Shown: piece after piece, positions 8,413 to 17,842 of the stretch
Layout of the letters: every line of letters begins with the position of its first letter
How positions within the stretch are numbered: position 1 is the first letter of the stretch
Assembly: GCA_009392005.1 (NCBI GenBank)
Contig: VFHL01000004.1
Span: forward strand, 62,001 to 126,000
Length of the DNA: 64,000 nucleotides
Direction: 5' to 3'
Source of the DNA: SAR202 cluster bacterium
GTDB taxonomy: Bacteria; Chloroflexota; Dehalococcoidia; UBA6926; VFHL01
Made by a program: the position numbers and the translations under genes
The notes under the pieces: model-generated
The model's database searches: none
What the model saw: only the letters and a program-made list of their open reading frames with translations
What the model was told of the DNA's origin: nothing

Positions 8413-10425
8413 TTATGGTTGCAACTGTAGAGGAAATAACATGGTATTTTGATCGGTGGGATCACGTTTCCTCGCTGCGTCTATATAGCGATTGGCGTCT
8501 TCTTGAAGAATGTAACCACCTTGTAGCAGGTCATCAACTGCATCAGTAATTGCTTGGATGTATCCATGATGATTTCCGTATCTTTCTTCAATGGATAACC
8601 GCGGATCATTTTTCTTGATACGCTCAGAACTAGTCCTTGGGAAAGGTATGAAGCTTCCTGTTAGGTTGGCAAGTTCATTTTTCGCAAAACCCTGTTTCCT
8701 TAAGCTCCAACCTGTATGGGTTCCAATTGGTACTTGGATGTCAGGTGATCTCAGTCCGGCTGTGTCATTACCATCCTCATCAATATTGGGAACGTAAAGA
8801 GTGTATTGCTTGCCTGTGTCCTTTGGAGGGTGATTCGATATGATCCCTTTATCGAAATCCCTTCCGTAATCATATAGTGGTAATTGACTTGCGTTAGCAG
8901 GAGTATTGGTGTCAGGAATTGATGGAAAGCCAGCCAGCGCTTCTTTTGGTGTTATGAGGGAGTGATCTTTGAGCTTAGGTATCTTGTTGGCTGGAGGGGA
9001 AACACCCTGTGAAACCCATGCATCCAATGCTGTTAAACAGGCCCGCATGAATGGTGAGGTTGCGTTAGTATTGGGTATTTCTTGAGAAATGGTACCTATG
9101 CCACTTGCTCCCCCATGCTGCGCGCTTGCAAGAAAATACATTCTAACATTCTCAGGGATTGCAAGATCAGTTAGAGTCGATGGGTCAATGTGGCCAGTTG
9201 ATGCATGACGCTGCCAGTATTCGGTCGCGGTATGGGTGTGAATGACTAGAGGATCAGAAGCCGGGCGTTTCAAAACACTGTCTTTATTGGGTTGGAACGG
9301 GTCTGTAGTTTCTGAGTATGCGAATGGATATCGTTCTGATGGCCACTGATGCTCTTCGTGTTGCCGGGGAAATCGTCCGACTTGAGCAAATCTTGTGTTC
9401 ATAAATAGGCGGCCACCGCCTGAAACGTGGGGATAGATGCCATCGAATACCTTGCGTGATTTTGCGTCGATATTAAAACCATCATAAACGAACTGGCGCA
9501 GAACACGTGCGCAAAGTGACGATCCAAAACCGTATGCATTATCGATGTAACTTGATAGAGGATTCGTTGTCCCCGAAGCGTCGTGAGACTCATAGCGTAA
9601 GGTCGAAATAAGACTACGGATCGCTTCCATTCCAAGTCCCATTACACGAGATCCTTCTGCTTCATAAATGAGTTCGTAAATCCACCCAGGGGAGAAACCA
9701 TCAGCTAAATAGATGTCAGTTGCCGACGGAACAATCGATAAACGCCCGGTTTCAGAGTTAACGCTTGCACGGGCGAATTGCCAATCAGTGGGCGGGACTA
9801 GCAATCTTGGATCAGCCTCATTTTGCCTCCGGGTAAGGGTGGCTTGTTCAGTATCTAGACTGATTGTTTCATATGACCGAACACTTGTGTTGCCACTTAA
9901 GGGCAGGGAAATGACGCCTTCTTCGTCAGCTATGAACTCGGAGCGTATTCTCCCTCTTATTCGCTTACCATTCTGATATGCCTCCGGAAGCTCAATAGAT
10001 AACTGGTCCTTAGACGGGAGAATATCTCCTTGCCATCCCGACCAAATAATGGTGTAACCCTGACGCATTAAAAAGCCATTGCCCGCATGCTCGACACTTA
10101 ACGGGTCAGCAGATGCAGGAGCATCATTGAAATTCCGTAAGACGGTCCTTTTCCCGCGGTTATTGACATCGTAAAGGAGTCGGTGATTGCCTCGGGCAAG
10201 ATCTACGGGCTTCAAGATATCTATATCTCCATGGAATTCTATTAACCCTTTGGAGTTCACCTTAGCCTTATCACTATCGACAATCTGTTTAGCTTGGGAA
10301 TCTTCAGGATCCATTTCATAAATGGCTTTGCCAATTAAACGTTCATAAGGTCCAGTTTGTTCGAAATTGATATTGTCTGCAAAGATCTTCTTTTCTGTAA
10401 ATTGCAGGTGGACTTTAGAAGGCAT
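8413..10425 (-). CDS. Large alpha/beta-hydrolase domain protein (Abhydrolase_10-like)
   Basis: A 670-aa protein. ATG 10425 is chosen over an upstream TTG (10443) because GGGAG lies 5 nt before it. Segments such as YDVNNRGKR, GYTIIWSGWQGD, LRQFVYDGFN and HVSGGGRLFMNTRFAQ are typical of the long alpha/beta hydrolases grouped as Abhydrolase_10. The usual nucleophile motif G-x-S-Q-S-G-R before LRxFxYxGFN reads GSSLCAR here. The first Ser is kept but the next residues differ, so activity is uncertain. No signal peptide or membrane segment is seen. It is transcribed alone and converges on DUF1365. The substrate is unknown; esterase or lipase-like activity is the family expectation. Confidence 0.75.
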   Translation of the reverse strand: MPSKVHLQFTEKKIFADNINFEQTGPYERLIGKAIYEMDPEDSQAKQIVDSDKAKVNSKGLIEFHGDIDILKPVDLARGNHRLLYDVNNRGKRTVLRNFNDAPASADPLSVEHAGNGFLMRQGYTIIWSGWQGDILPSKDQLSIELPEAYQNGKRIRGRIRSEFIADEEGVISLPLSGNTSVRSYETISLDTEQATLTRRQNEADPRLLVPPTDWQFARASVNSETGRLSIVPSATDIYLADGFSPGWIYELIYEAEGSRVMGLGMEAIRSLISTLRYESHDASGTTNPLSSYIDNAYGFGSSLCARVLRQFVYDGFNIDAKSRKVFDGIYPHVSGGGRLFMNTRFAQVGRFPRQHEEHQWPSERYPFAYSETTDPFQPNKDSVLKRPASDPLVIHTHTATEYWQRHASTGHIDPSTLTDLAIPENVRMYFLASAQHGGASGIGTISQEIPNTNATSPFMRACLTALDAWVSQGVSPPANKIPKLKDHSLITPKEALAGFPSIPDTNTPANASQLPLYDYGRDFDKGIISNHPPKDTGKQYTLYVPNIDEDGNDTAGLRSPDIQVPIGTHTGWSLRKQGFAKNELANLTGSFIPFPRTSSERIKKNDPRLSIEERYGNHHGYIQAITDAVDDLLQGGYILQEDANRYIDAARKRDPTDQNTMLFPLQLQP

Positions 10426-10465
10426 TCCATTCTCCCAAATCAAGTAATTCTAGTTACACGCCTAT

Positions 10466-10473
10466 ACACGTGT
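10466..10473. promoter_or_regulatory. ACACGTGT palindrome upstream of the hydrolase gene
   Basis: A perfect 8-bp palindrome about 41 nt upstream of ATG 10425 of the minus-strand hydrolase gene, within a short GT/AC-rich stretch. It could be an operator, but an 8-mer of this kind arises easily by chance. Confidence 0.2.
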
Positions 10474-10527
10474 GTTGTGGTTTTCTGCAATGACTATTTT
10501 TGATCTGACTTGAAAGTATAGGTCGCT

Positions 10528-11463
10528 TTATATCGATAATTCGCGAGGCAGCGGAAAAAAAACATCTTCAGTAGAATCACGTATGATTTCAAATGATTCG
10601 ACTCCGTTTTGTTTGAAATACTCACATACTTCTTCAACTAAATAGTCGGGTGTAGATGCTCCGGATGTAACGCCAACTCGGTGAGCGTTGTCGAACCAAT
10701 TCGAATCAATTTTTGTTGCACTGTCAATCAAATAACTTGTGCAGTTGTATTCCTCAGATACCTCTTGAAGGCGTAATGAGTTAGAGCTGTTGTCAGCTCC
10801 AATAACGAGTATCAAATCAACGCTTTCAGTCATTTTTTTGACTGCATTCTGTCGATTTTGTGTAGCGAAACAGATATCAGATTTTGTAGGAACAACCAAA
10901 TTAGGAAATCTGCGGCGTAAGACATCAATGATTGACGTCGTATCATCTAAGCTTAAGGTGGTTTGTGTAATGACCGCGACTTTGTCGGGATCGGGAATAG
11001 AGACATCTTCAGCTTGTTGTAAATCACTGACCAATTGCGTAGCATGGGGGGCTTCGCCAATTGTTCCGATAACTTCATCATGGCCATCATGACCAACCAA
11101 TATGATTGAATATCCCTCGCGGGCGAATTTCACTGCTTCGAGATGGACCTTCGTGACGAGTGGGCACGTCGCATCAATGATATTCAGATTGTTTTTGTCT
11201 GCAATGCTTCTAACTTCGGGCGAAACGCCATGGGCGCTAAAAATTGTTAGAGATCCATCTGGAACTTCGTCCAGTTCATCGACAAAAAAGACACCCTTGT
11301 CGCGCAACCCTTGTACGACGAAAGAATTGTGCACAATTTCCCGCCGCACATAAACTGGTGGGCCAAACACCTCTAATGCTTTTTCAGCGATGTCTACTGC
11401 ACGCACGACCCCGGCGCAGAACCCTCTTGGTTCGGCTAGGAAAACTTTTTGTATATTCTTCAT
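10528..11463 (-). CDS. ispH: 4-hydroxy-3-methylbut-2-enyl diphosphate reductase (IspH/LytB)
   Basis: A 311-aa enzyme, the usual length. It catalyses the last step of the MEP pathway, reducing HMBPP to IPP and DMAPP with a 4Fe-4S cluster in the cytoplasm. The three cluster ligands are visible: C16 (RGFCAGVVRAV), C100 (DATCPLV) and C198 (ICFATQNRQ). The His of FSAHGVS, the GHDGHDEV segment and the C-terminal SGASTPDYLV complete the active site. The start at ATG 11463 is clear. No other isoprenoid gene is in the window; it is monocistronic between the hydrolase and the divergent VOC gene. Confidence 0.97.
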   Translation of the reverse strand: MKNIQKVFLAEPRGFCAGVVRAVDIAEKALEVFGPPVYVRREIVHNSFVVQGLRDKGVFFVDELDEVPDGSLTIFSAHGVSPEVRSIADKNNLNIIDATCPLVTKVHLEAVKFAREGYSIILVGHDGHDEVIGTIGEAPHATQLVSDLQQAEDVSIPDPDKVAVITQTTLSLDDTTSIIDVLRRRFPNLVVPTKSDICFATQNRQNAVKKMTESVDLILVIGADNSSNSLRLQEVSEEYNCTSYLIDSATKIDSNWFDNAHRVGVTSGASTPDYLVEEVCEYFKQNGVESFEIIRDSTEDVFFPLPRELSI

Positions 11464-11673
11464 AATTCTCTCAACACATTGTCGCCCTTGAATTATTTCT
11501 AGTCAACGCTTCATTAACTTAATGCTTAAAACAGAGGACATAGTGGTTGATAGAAAGGGTGACTGCCACCGGGGAAAATATGCTTGTTGGGGCGTTTTTT
11601 TTAAGTGAACATGGTAACCTTTTTGCTGTGGATAAAAACTGAGGTAGGTATTTTTGCACATTGGAGGAGCGAT

Positions 11674-12624
11674 ATGGGTTTTACGCGGATAGATCATGTT
11701 GGAATTCTCGTTGACGATCTCGAGATCGGACGGCACGTTTATTGTGACGGATGGGGTTTGGATGTTGATGAACATCGCTCTCCTTGGCCAAATGGTCGCC
11801 CCGGAACATTTGATGATGTAACGAGTATAGAGATACCAATTGGGGAAATGTACATAGAGGTTAGCAAACCTAATGATCCAAATTCCCCGGCTGGCCAGTT
11901 TGTGGCCAACAGACCAGGAATGTATTACGTTTCCTTGGCATCAGACAACTTTGAGAATGACGTTAGTGTGTTGGAATCAAAGGGAATTGGTATAGAGAGC
12001 CGTTCATCTGATGGTGATTCGGTGATGCTAGAGCCTAGCAACACGTTAGGGGTTCGGTTCCAGGTTGTACGCGAAGATAACTACTACGCACACCCGTATT
12101 ATAAAGGGGACGGTACATTGCAAGGGATGGCGCATATCGGTCTCGCTGCAAGGAGCGCGGAAGAAGTGCGACATCTTTTTGTTGATTTGCTTGGATTTAA
12201 TGAAGATGCCTCTCAAGAACGTGGGCAAGATGGTCCCGGTGAAGATCGCGACCGTGGGCGTGCAGCAAGCGACCCTGTACATTTGATTGAGTTTCCAATT
12301 GGTGGTTCAGTTATTGAAATCAGCATTCCAACTACTGACGATAGCGGGACAGCGAAATTAGTCGCACAACGTGCGACCCAAGGGGCAACATTCCATCACA
12401 TTTGCCCATTCGCAAAGGATGTCCACAGATCCATCGAGACCGGAGTCGCAGCTGGTTTGCAGCAGATCGGTAGTATTCCTGAGAAGGGCCAAGCTGAAAC
12501 GTTTGTTGCTTGGTTTCACCCGCGAACCTGCGCTGGAGTTCTTACCGAGATATGGAATCGGACACCCGGCGGAGAACATGCGCAACATACCCATGGAATG
12601 CATCCCGGACCCGACAACGATTAG
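11674..12624 (+). CDS. Two-module VOC (glyoxalase-fold) protein with His-rich tail
   Basis: A 316-aa protein. ATG 11674 is fixed by GGAGGAG 4 nt upstream. It has two vicinal-oxygen-chelate modules. Module 1 (about 1-135) starts with TRIDHVGILV and has the acidic strand MYIEVSKP. Module 2 (about 150-300) starts with MAHIGLAARS and has SVIEISIP and a final LTEIWNR. The His and Glu residues fit the divalent-metal site of the fold. The C-terminal tail holds a His cluster (EHAQHTHGMHPG). A clear paralogue lies at 58938-59885, inside the CoA-transferase cluster, which suggests an epimerase, lyase or dioxygenase step on an acyl-CoA or 2-oxo acid, but this is inference. Confidence 0.85.
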   Translation: MGFTRIDHVGILVDDLEIGRHVYCDGWGLDVDEHRSPWPNGRPGTFDDVTSIEIPIGEMYIEVSKPNDPNSPAGQFVANRPGMYYVSLASDNFENDVSVLESKGIGIESRSSDGDSVMLEPSNTLGVRFQVVREDNYYAHPYYKGDGTLQGMAHIGLAARSAEEVRHLFVDLLGFNEDASQERGQDGPGEDRDRGRAASDPVHLIEFPIGGSVIEISIPTTDDSGTAKLVAQRATQGATFHHICPFAKDVHRSIETGVAAGLQQIGSIPEKGQAETFVAWFHPRTCAGVLTEIWNRTPGGEHAQHTHGMHPGPDND

Positions 12625-12657
12625 GATATATCTCGTCGATTAGCCCATAAATTCATC

Positions 12658-13809
12658 TCATCTATTTTGGAGCTGTTCTTTGAAGTCAAGATATCTTAGG
12701 ACATCTTGACTTTGGAGGATTCCAACTAAATAGCCGTCCTGCACGACAAAGAGTTGTTTATATTCGTTCGTGGTAAAGATGTTTAACGCTGTTAACGTTG
12801 ACTCATCTGGATGTATCGTGATTGGAGCAGAGCTTTTCATTATTGATCTGACGAGTGTTACATCCCATTCAGTTGGCGGAATCCGAATAATATCGGTCAA
12901 CTCTACAAAACCTTGAAACACATCGTTTTCTACGACTGCTATCAATGTTTCGCCAGATTCGACAAAAAATCCATCCAAAAGATTTTTGATAGACGAGGTC
13001 GGCGAAGTGGTTTTTGGTGCTCGATACATGAGTTGTGATACAGATATTGGGCTTAAATCATTTTCGGTGCTTTTAGATTTCCATTCATGCGTTGCGGCAA
13101 GCAAAAGGAACCAACCGAAGAATGTAAGCCACAACCCACTAATATAAGACGAATGCAATAATTGGAACAATCCAAAACAGACGAATAACCAGCCAGAAAT
13201 TTGGCCGACTCTTACTGAGATGTTGTTTGCACCGATCATGCTATTCGTGCTGCGCGATATAAGAGAGCGAAGAATTTGCCCGCCATCAAGGGGGCTGCCG
13301 GGGATGAGATTAATTATCACGATGAATCCATTGGCGATTCCAGTAAAAGCTAGAATTGCTCCAAGTGCCGAATTTTCTCCCGTCTCATTAAGATATGCGA
13401 GGGAGAAAAGTAAGGGGATGGAAACACACAAACTCGCGAAGGGTCCTGCAACCATGATAAAGATATGCTCTTGCAATTTTATTGTTCTGTCGCGAATGTA
13501 TGTGACGCCGCCGAATATAAACAAAGTGATCTGCAGAACCTGATGTCCACGGGATTTTGCAGCAAAAGAATGTGCTAATTCATGGATCAAGACCGAGATC
13601 AGTAGCAGCATTGCGGATATTGATGAGGTAAACCAATACTTTGTTGGAGACCATCCTGGATAGAATGTTGGGAAGACGCTGTCCGCAAGGAACCAAGCAA
13701 CTAACCCGAATCCAATTAAAGATGAATAGTGAATAGCAACATTAGTATCGTTGATTTGCCCTATGTGGAAAGGTCCTGGCACTTCAATCACTCCATTTCG
13801 TCGATTCAC
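12658..13809 (-). CDS. Site-2 protease family zinc metalloprotease with CBS pair (M50)
   Basis: A 383-aa intramembrane protease. The zinc motif HELAH (H76-E77, H80) lies in a membrane helix, and the third ligand region NLIPGSPLDGGQIL (D175) in a later one. About six membrane segments span residues 25-245. The C-terminal 110 residues form two CBS motifs, which in the SpoIVFB-like group bind nucleotides and gate the protease. Such proteins cleave membrane-anchored regulators. The annotated start is GTG 13809; other GTG codons follow within 10 codons and none has a good ribosome site. It converges on the VOC gene, and no substrate protein is evident nearby. Confidence 0.92.
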   Translation of the reverse strand: MNRRNGVIEVPGPFHIGQINDTNVAIHYSSLIGFGLVAWFLADSVFPTFYPGWSPTKYWFTSSISAMLLLISVLIHELAHSFAAKSRGHQVLQITLFIFGGVTYIRDRTIKLQEHIFIMVAGPFASLCVSIPLLFSLAYLNETGENSALGAILAFTGIANGFIVIINLIPGSPLDGGQILRSLISRSTNSMIGANNISVRVGQISGWLFVCFGLFQLLHSSYISGLWLTFFGWFLLLAATHEWKSKSTENDLSPISVSQLMYRAPKTTSPTSSIKNLLDGFFVESGETLIAVVENDVFQGFVELTDIIRIPPTEWDVTLVRSIMKSSAPITIHPDESTLTALNIFTTNEYKQLFVVQDGYLVGILQSQDVLRYLDFKEQLQNR

Positions 13810-14030
13810 CTGTGCAATTAATTTGAGTTTTAACTACGCTGTCGTTCGTTCGCTGTTAATGCTGTGTGGATTTGTGTTTAACTATATGATACACAACAGA
13901 CTTGTACGCTTGGGAGACTCTACAGATATTTTGTTGGATGATTTGAATATTTAGAATAGTTCTGGATTGCCGACTAGAATATCCCTTGCTTGTGTCTATA
14001 GTCTAACTTTATTACGATCTACACATAACT

Positions 14031-14036
14031 TATAAT
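14031..14036 (+). promoter_or_regulatory. TATAAT -10 box upstream of cmk
   Basis: A consensus -10 hexamer. The -35 region (TTTATT at 14008-14013, 17 nt spacer) is poor. Transcription would start at about 14043-14044, exactly at an in-frame ATG, so the cmk transcript could be leaderless or have a leader of about 12 nt to ATG 14056. Confidence 0.4.
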
Positions 14037-14055
14037 TGCTTTGATGGTGGTTAAT

Positions 14056-14727
14056 ATGAGTACGAAGAACATGAAAAAAACAATAATTGCGATAGATGGG
14101 CCGGTAGCGTCAGGGAAGAGTTCTGTCGGAGAGAAGGTGGCGGCCAGAGTCGGTTGTAAATTTCTTGACACTGGTTTGATGTATAGAGCTGTAGCCTGGT
14201 TATCTGGCGAACTTGGCGTTGAAACTTCCGATGCCCGTGGATTGAAAGACCTCGCTGCGGACATGGAGATCACGATTCGTGGAGCACGAATTTTGGTTGA
14301 CGGAGAGGACGTTAGCACGCTTCTTCGGCGTAAGACTGTTGAGGCTAGATCGTCATTGGTGGCAACGATTCCTGATGTTCGGAAAACATTGGTTGCGAAG
14401 CAACAAGCGATGGCAGCAGGCGGTGGTATTGTTATGGTGGGGCGTGATATCGGAACAGTTGTTTTACCGAATGCTCCGTTAAAGATATATTTAGACGCAC
14501 CGATCTCAGAGCGGGCCCGTCGTAGGCATCAAGAATTAGTGGAACGAACCCCGAATGTTTTAGAGCAGGATGTCTTCCGCGATCTTGAAGAACGAGATAA
14601 AACTGATTCAGAACGCAAGGCATCACCATTGCAGCCAGCCGATGACGCGATTGTGATTGATACGGGAGAGCTTAGTTTGGATAATGTGGTTGACATTGTT
14701 GTGGATCTTATACCTGATGAGAGCTAG
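14056..14727 (+). CDS. cmk: Cytidylate kinase
   Basis: Phosphorylates CMP and dCMP with ATP. It is 223 aa from ATG 14056, which has GGTGG just upstream; ATG 14044 and ATG 14071 are alternative starts. The P-loop reads IDGPVASGKSSVG, LDTGLMYRAVAW is the CMP-binding segment, VMVGRDIGTVVLPNAPLKIYL is the core strand, and ARRRHQE plus RDLEERDKTDSERKASPL form the lid and phosphate contacts. The gene overlaps plsC by 11 nt, an arrangement seen in many bacteria, so the two are probably co-transcribed. Confidence 0.96.
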   Translation: MSTKNMKKTIIAIDGPVASGKSSVGEKVAARVGCKFLDTGLMYRAVAWLSGELGVETSDARGLKDLAADMEITIRGARILVDGEDVSTLLRRKTVEARSSLVATIPDVRKTLVAKQQAMAAGGGIVMVGRDIGTVVLPNAPLKIYLDAPISERARRRHQELVERTPNVLEQDVFRDLEERDKTDSERKASPLQPADDAIVIDTGELSLDNVVDIVVDLIPDES

Positions 14728-15373
14728 TTGGTTCTATAGTTTTGCGACAACGTCACTCGCCTTCCTCTTCCCACTTTTGACCCGTTGGAATGTCGAATTT
14801 CGCGGTCCGTTACCTAGTGGACCTTTAATCGTGATGGTGAATCATAGCGGTTTTTTGGACCCTGCTCTCGTGAATAATAGCTTGAAGCGAAGAGTTATCT
14901 TTCTTGCGAAACAAGAGTTGTTTGACAAAAACCGCGTGGCTAGCTGGATCACCCAGCATTACGGTGGAATTCGGCTTAATCGTGGGCGTTTAAATCGAGA
15001 TAGTTTACGTTTGGCGGAAAGTGTTCTCGGCCAGGGTGGTGCAATTGGCGTGTTTCCAGAGGGGACCCGGAGCCATTCGGGTGTGTTACAAAGAGGACAA
15101 CGCGGAGCAGCTCTTCTGGCGATACAATCGAGAGTACCAATCGTTCCTGTCGCACTTGTGGGAACAGAAAAATTGAATCGTTGGTATCACCTTTTTTTGC
15201 GACCGTCGATTGACGTCATTGTTGGAGAAGCATTTGTTTTACCAATCGGTACAGAAGATTCGAGGAAAGCTCAAACGTCTAATGCCACAACTATGATTAT
15301 GGAGAAAATAGCTTCACTACTTCCGGAACATCGTCGGGGGGCATATATTGGATGTGTACCATCCACTCATTAA
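14717..15373 (+). CDS. plsC: 1-acyl-sn-glycerol-3-phosphate acyltransferase
   Basis: A 218-aa membrane-associated acyltransferase that makes phosphatidic acid. It has the NHSGFLD (HX4D) motif near residue 43, the FPEGTRS motif near 115, and VPIVPVALVG near 142. A hydrophobic N-terminal helix (YSFATTSLAFLFPLL) anchors it. The start is ATG 14717 inside the end of cmk; the longer frame beginning at 14657 adds no family sequence. It probably forms an operon with cmk. Confidence 0.93.
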   Translation: MRASWFYSFATTSLAFLFPLLTRWNVEFRGPLPSGPLIVMVNHSGFLDPALVNNSLKRRVIFLAKQELFDKNRVASWITQHYGGIRLNRGRLNRDSLRLAESVLGQGGAIGVFPEGTRSHSGVLQRGQRGAALLAIQSRVPIVPVALVGTEKLNRWYHLFLRPSIDVIVGEAFVLPIGTEDSRKAQTSNATTMIMEKIASLLPEHRRGAYIGCVPSTH

Positions 15374-15431
15374 CGTCGGTACAATGGAATATATGAAGCA
15401 GGTTTTATTATCGTCTTGAAGGGTGCGAGTT

Positions 15432-17279
15432 GTGTGTGGAATTGTTGGATATATAAGCAATGAATCAGAAGCGACACCGTTTCTATTACAAGGCCTGTCA
15501 TCTCTAGAATATCGCGGTTATGACAGTGCCGGTATTGCCGTAATAGGGGCGGAGGGTTATATCGGTGTCCACAAATCTGCTGGCCGTTTGGAGACACTTC
15601 GAGAGAAGATAAAAAAGTCAGATCTTCGAGGTACAGTTGGTATAGGGCATACGCGTTGGGCGACCCATGGGCGGCCGACGGTTGATAATGCTCATCCTCA
15701 TTTTGATTGCCAAGAAGAGATCGCAGTTGTTCATAATGGTATTGTTGAAAACTTTCCAGCTCTTCGCCAACGACTAGAGGAGAATGGTCATCATTTCTCT
15801 TCACAAACTGACACCGAAATCATTTCTCATATGGTTGAAGATGAAATAAAACAAGGTCTGACTTTAGAAGCGGCGACAAGGGCGACATTGGCTCGCCTCG
15901 AGGGAGCGATGTCAGTATTGATCGGGTCAACACATGATCCGGACAACTTGGTGGCGTTCAGAAAAGGGAATGCTGGTGGGTTAGTCGTCGGTTACGGTGA
16001 TGGCGAAATGTTTATCACAAGCGATATGCCGGCTTTACCTGCTTCTACAATCCAAGTTGTACACCTTAGGAATGGCGAAGGTGTAACTCTTTCTTCTGAA
16101 GAAGCACGTTTCTGGGACATTGATGGTCAATCTATTTTTCAAGAACCTCGGCGTGTGTCGCAAGATCCGGTCGCTGTTGCTAAGAATGGTTACAAACACT
16201 TTATGTTGAAGGAAATGTTTGAGCAATCAAATGTTGTTGCAGATGTAATGAGCGGTCGCGTAGATCTTGACGTGGCAGACCTCAAACTGGAGGAATTAGC
16301 GTCCTTAAATGACAAGCTGAGTGATATCGAGCGGGTCGTTCTCACTGCTTGTGGTAGTAGCTTGCATGCCGCTATGGTGGGACAGCGGTATATAGAAAGC
16401 ATCAGCGGTATTCATGCTGAGGTGGAATTGGCATCCGAATTACGCTACCGAGACATACAGTTAGGTCCAAAGACGCTCGTAGTGTCGGTGACGCAATCAG
16501 GTGAGACTGTTGACACATTAGCTGCGATGGATCTAGCTCAACAGGCGCACGCCCTTCAAATAACATTAACGAACGCTATGGAGAGCCAATCCGCACGTAT
16601 TGCTGATGGGATCATCGATCTGCGCGCCGGCCTCGAAATAGGAGTCGCTTCAACAAAAACATTTGTATCATCATTAGTATCTCTTTATCTTCTAGCAATT
16701 CACCTTGGTCGTTTAAAGGGTACGTTGACAAAAAATCAGGTGAATTCTCTAACTCAAGATCTGGCTCACCTTCCAGCCTTGGTGAGTTCCATCCAGGACC
16801 ATGCAAGAGAGTACGAGGAAATCGCCCGATTTTTTGCGCGATCAAATGCATTCACTTTCATCGGTCGAGGGTACTCGTATCCAATTGCCTTAGAAGGTGC
16901 TTTGAAGCTGAAAGAATTAGCGTATATTCAGGCAGAAGGTTATGCCGGCGGTGAAATGAAACATGGACCAATTGCTTTGGTGGATGAAAATATGCCGACA
17001 TTTGCTATCGCTCTTCGCGGTAGACTATTTAGCAAAATGTTAAGCAATATAGAAGAGATTCTCGCACGAGATGGTAAAGTTATAGCGTTGGTGTGTGAAG
17101 GTGACGAAAGATTGGTGAACAAGGTGGATCATGTGATATCTATTCCAGATCTATCGACACATCTTTCTCCCATTCTTGCGTCAATACCACTGCAATTATT
17201 TGCGTATCATATAGGTGTTCTCCGTGGTTCTGATGTGGATCAGCCAAGGAATTTAGCGAAGTCAGTTACGGTGGAATGA
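15432..17279 (+). CDS. glmS: Glutamine-fructose-6-phosphate aminotransferase (isomerizing)
   Basis: A 615-aa enzyme that makes glucosamine-6-phosphate for cell-envelope amino sugars. The start must be GTG 15432, because this places Cys2, the N-terminal nucleophile of the glutaminase domain, directly after the initiator (CGIVGYI). AAGGG lies about 8-10 nt upstream. The glutaminase domain (about 2-220) shows GIGHTRWATHGRP and HNGIVENF. Two SIS domains (about 290-430 and 460-605) follow, with TQSGETVDT and the ELASELRY segment. The C-terminus ends NLAKSVTVE, as is standard. No glmS ribozyme fold is apparent in the short upstream gap. Confidence 0.97.
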   Translation: MCGIVGYISNESEATPFLLQGLSSLEYRGYDSAGIAVIGAEGYIGVHKSAGRLETLREKIKKSDLRGTVGIGHTRWATHGRPTVDNAHPHFDCQEEIAVVHNGIVENFPALRQRLEENGHHFSSQTDTEIISHMVEDEIKQGLTLEAATRATLARLEGAMSVLIGSTHDPDNLVAFRKGNAGGLVVGYGDGEMFITSDMPALPASTIQVVHLRNGEGVTLSSEEARFWDIDGQSIFQEPRRVSQDPVAVAKNGYKHFMLKEMFEQSNVVADVMSGRVDLDVADLKLEELASLNDKLSDIERVVLTACGSSLHAAMVGQRYIESISGIHAEVELASELRYRDIQLGPKTLVVSVTQSGETVDTLAAMDLAQQAHALQITLTNAMESQSARIADGIIDLRAGLEIGVASTKTFVSSLVSLYLLAIHLGRLKGTLTKNQVNSLTQDLAHLPALVSSIQDHAREYEEIARFFARSNAFTFIGRGYSYPIALEGALKLKELAYIQAEGYAGGEMKHGPIALVDENMPTFAIALRGRLFSKMLSNIEEILARDGKVIALVCEGDERLVNKVDHVISIPDLSTHLSPILASIPLQLFAYHIGVLRGSDVDQPRNLAKSVTVE

Positions 17280-17401
17280 TTTTGTATTGTGAAGTTTTGG
17301 ATTTCAAAAAGCGTATCTCACAAAAATAATCCATCCAAGTTGCAACGTTTAACAGGTCATTTTCTCAGCAAGTTGGAAAATAACTGACGAATGACGATGG
17401 T

Positions 17402-17422
17402 GCTATACTTGTAGGAGTATAG
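17402..17422 (+). promoter_or_regulatory. Extended -10 (TG-n-TATACT) overlapped by a 7-bp inverted repeat
   Basis: TGC followed by TATACT (17401-17409) is an extended -10 element. CTATACT (17403-17409) and AGTATAG (17416-17422) form a perfect inverted repeat with a 6-nt centre over the start-site region. No T-run follows, so it is not a terminator. It could be an operator controlling the AsnC-domain gene, about 65 nt downstream. Confidence 0.4.
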
Positions 17423-17485
17423 TATCAAGTCAAATAAGTCGTTTTGCTGTTGGTTATAGGTAATTCAATAAGAGGTATTTAAATA

Positions 17486-17722
17486 TTGCCGACGAAAGCG
17501 TTTGTTTTAATCGAAACAGCTGTTGGGAAAACAAGAGACGTAGCAGGTAGCTTGGAGTCTCTTGGGGCCATGGATTCAGTCGATGTAGTGACAGGACCAT
17601 ATGACATCATTGCGGTCGTCAGTGCATCGGATTTGAGTTCGGTGGGAGATTCGGTAGCAACGAACGTTCATAGCATCGAAGGGGTCGTGAGAACAGTCAC
17701 TTGTCTGTCAGTGGAGGTATAG
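17486..17722 (+). CDS. Stand-alone Lrp/AsnC ligand-binding (RAM) domain protein
   Basis: A 78-aa protein that matches only the C-terminal effector-binding domain of Lrp/AsnC regulators. It has AFVLIETAVGKTRDVAGSL, then VTGPYDIIAVVSASD (the conserved G-x-Y/F-D strand) and GVVRTVTCLSVE. No helix-turn-helix is present. Such proteins form oligomers that bind amino acids and may modulate full-length regulators or enzymes. The start is TTG 17486 with AGAGG about 10 nt upstream. It precedes the rpmH/rnpA block by about 120 nt and may be a separate unit with its own palindromic promoter. Confidence 0.85.
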   Translation: MPTKAFVLIETAVGKTRDVAGSLESLGAMDSVDVVTGPYDIIAVVSASDLSSVGDSVATNVHSIEGVVRTVTCLSVEV

Positions 17723-17842
17723 AGTTTGTTTCTCCATATGGTTTTTGGATGTGTTAGGAACGAGCTGAATAATCATAATATTATAGTAGCAATTGAGGCC
17801 ACTTTAGATTAGGTTTTAAGGTGACGGTAAAGATTGTAGGGT

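Noticed and set aside
11627-11635. Perfect DnaA box TGTGGATAA
   Set aside because: A single copy; about half a copy is expected by chance in 64 kb, and no dnaA, dnaN or AT-rich repeats are near. rpmH/rnpA are often near oriC, but no box cluster was found there.
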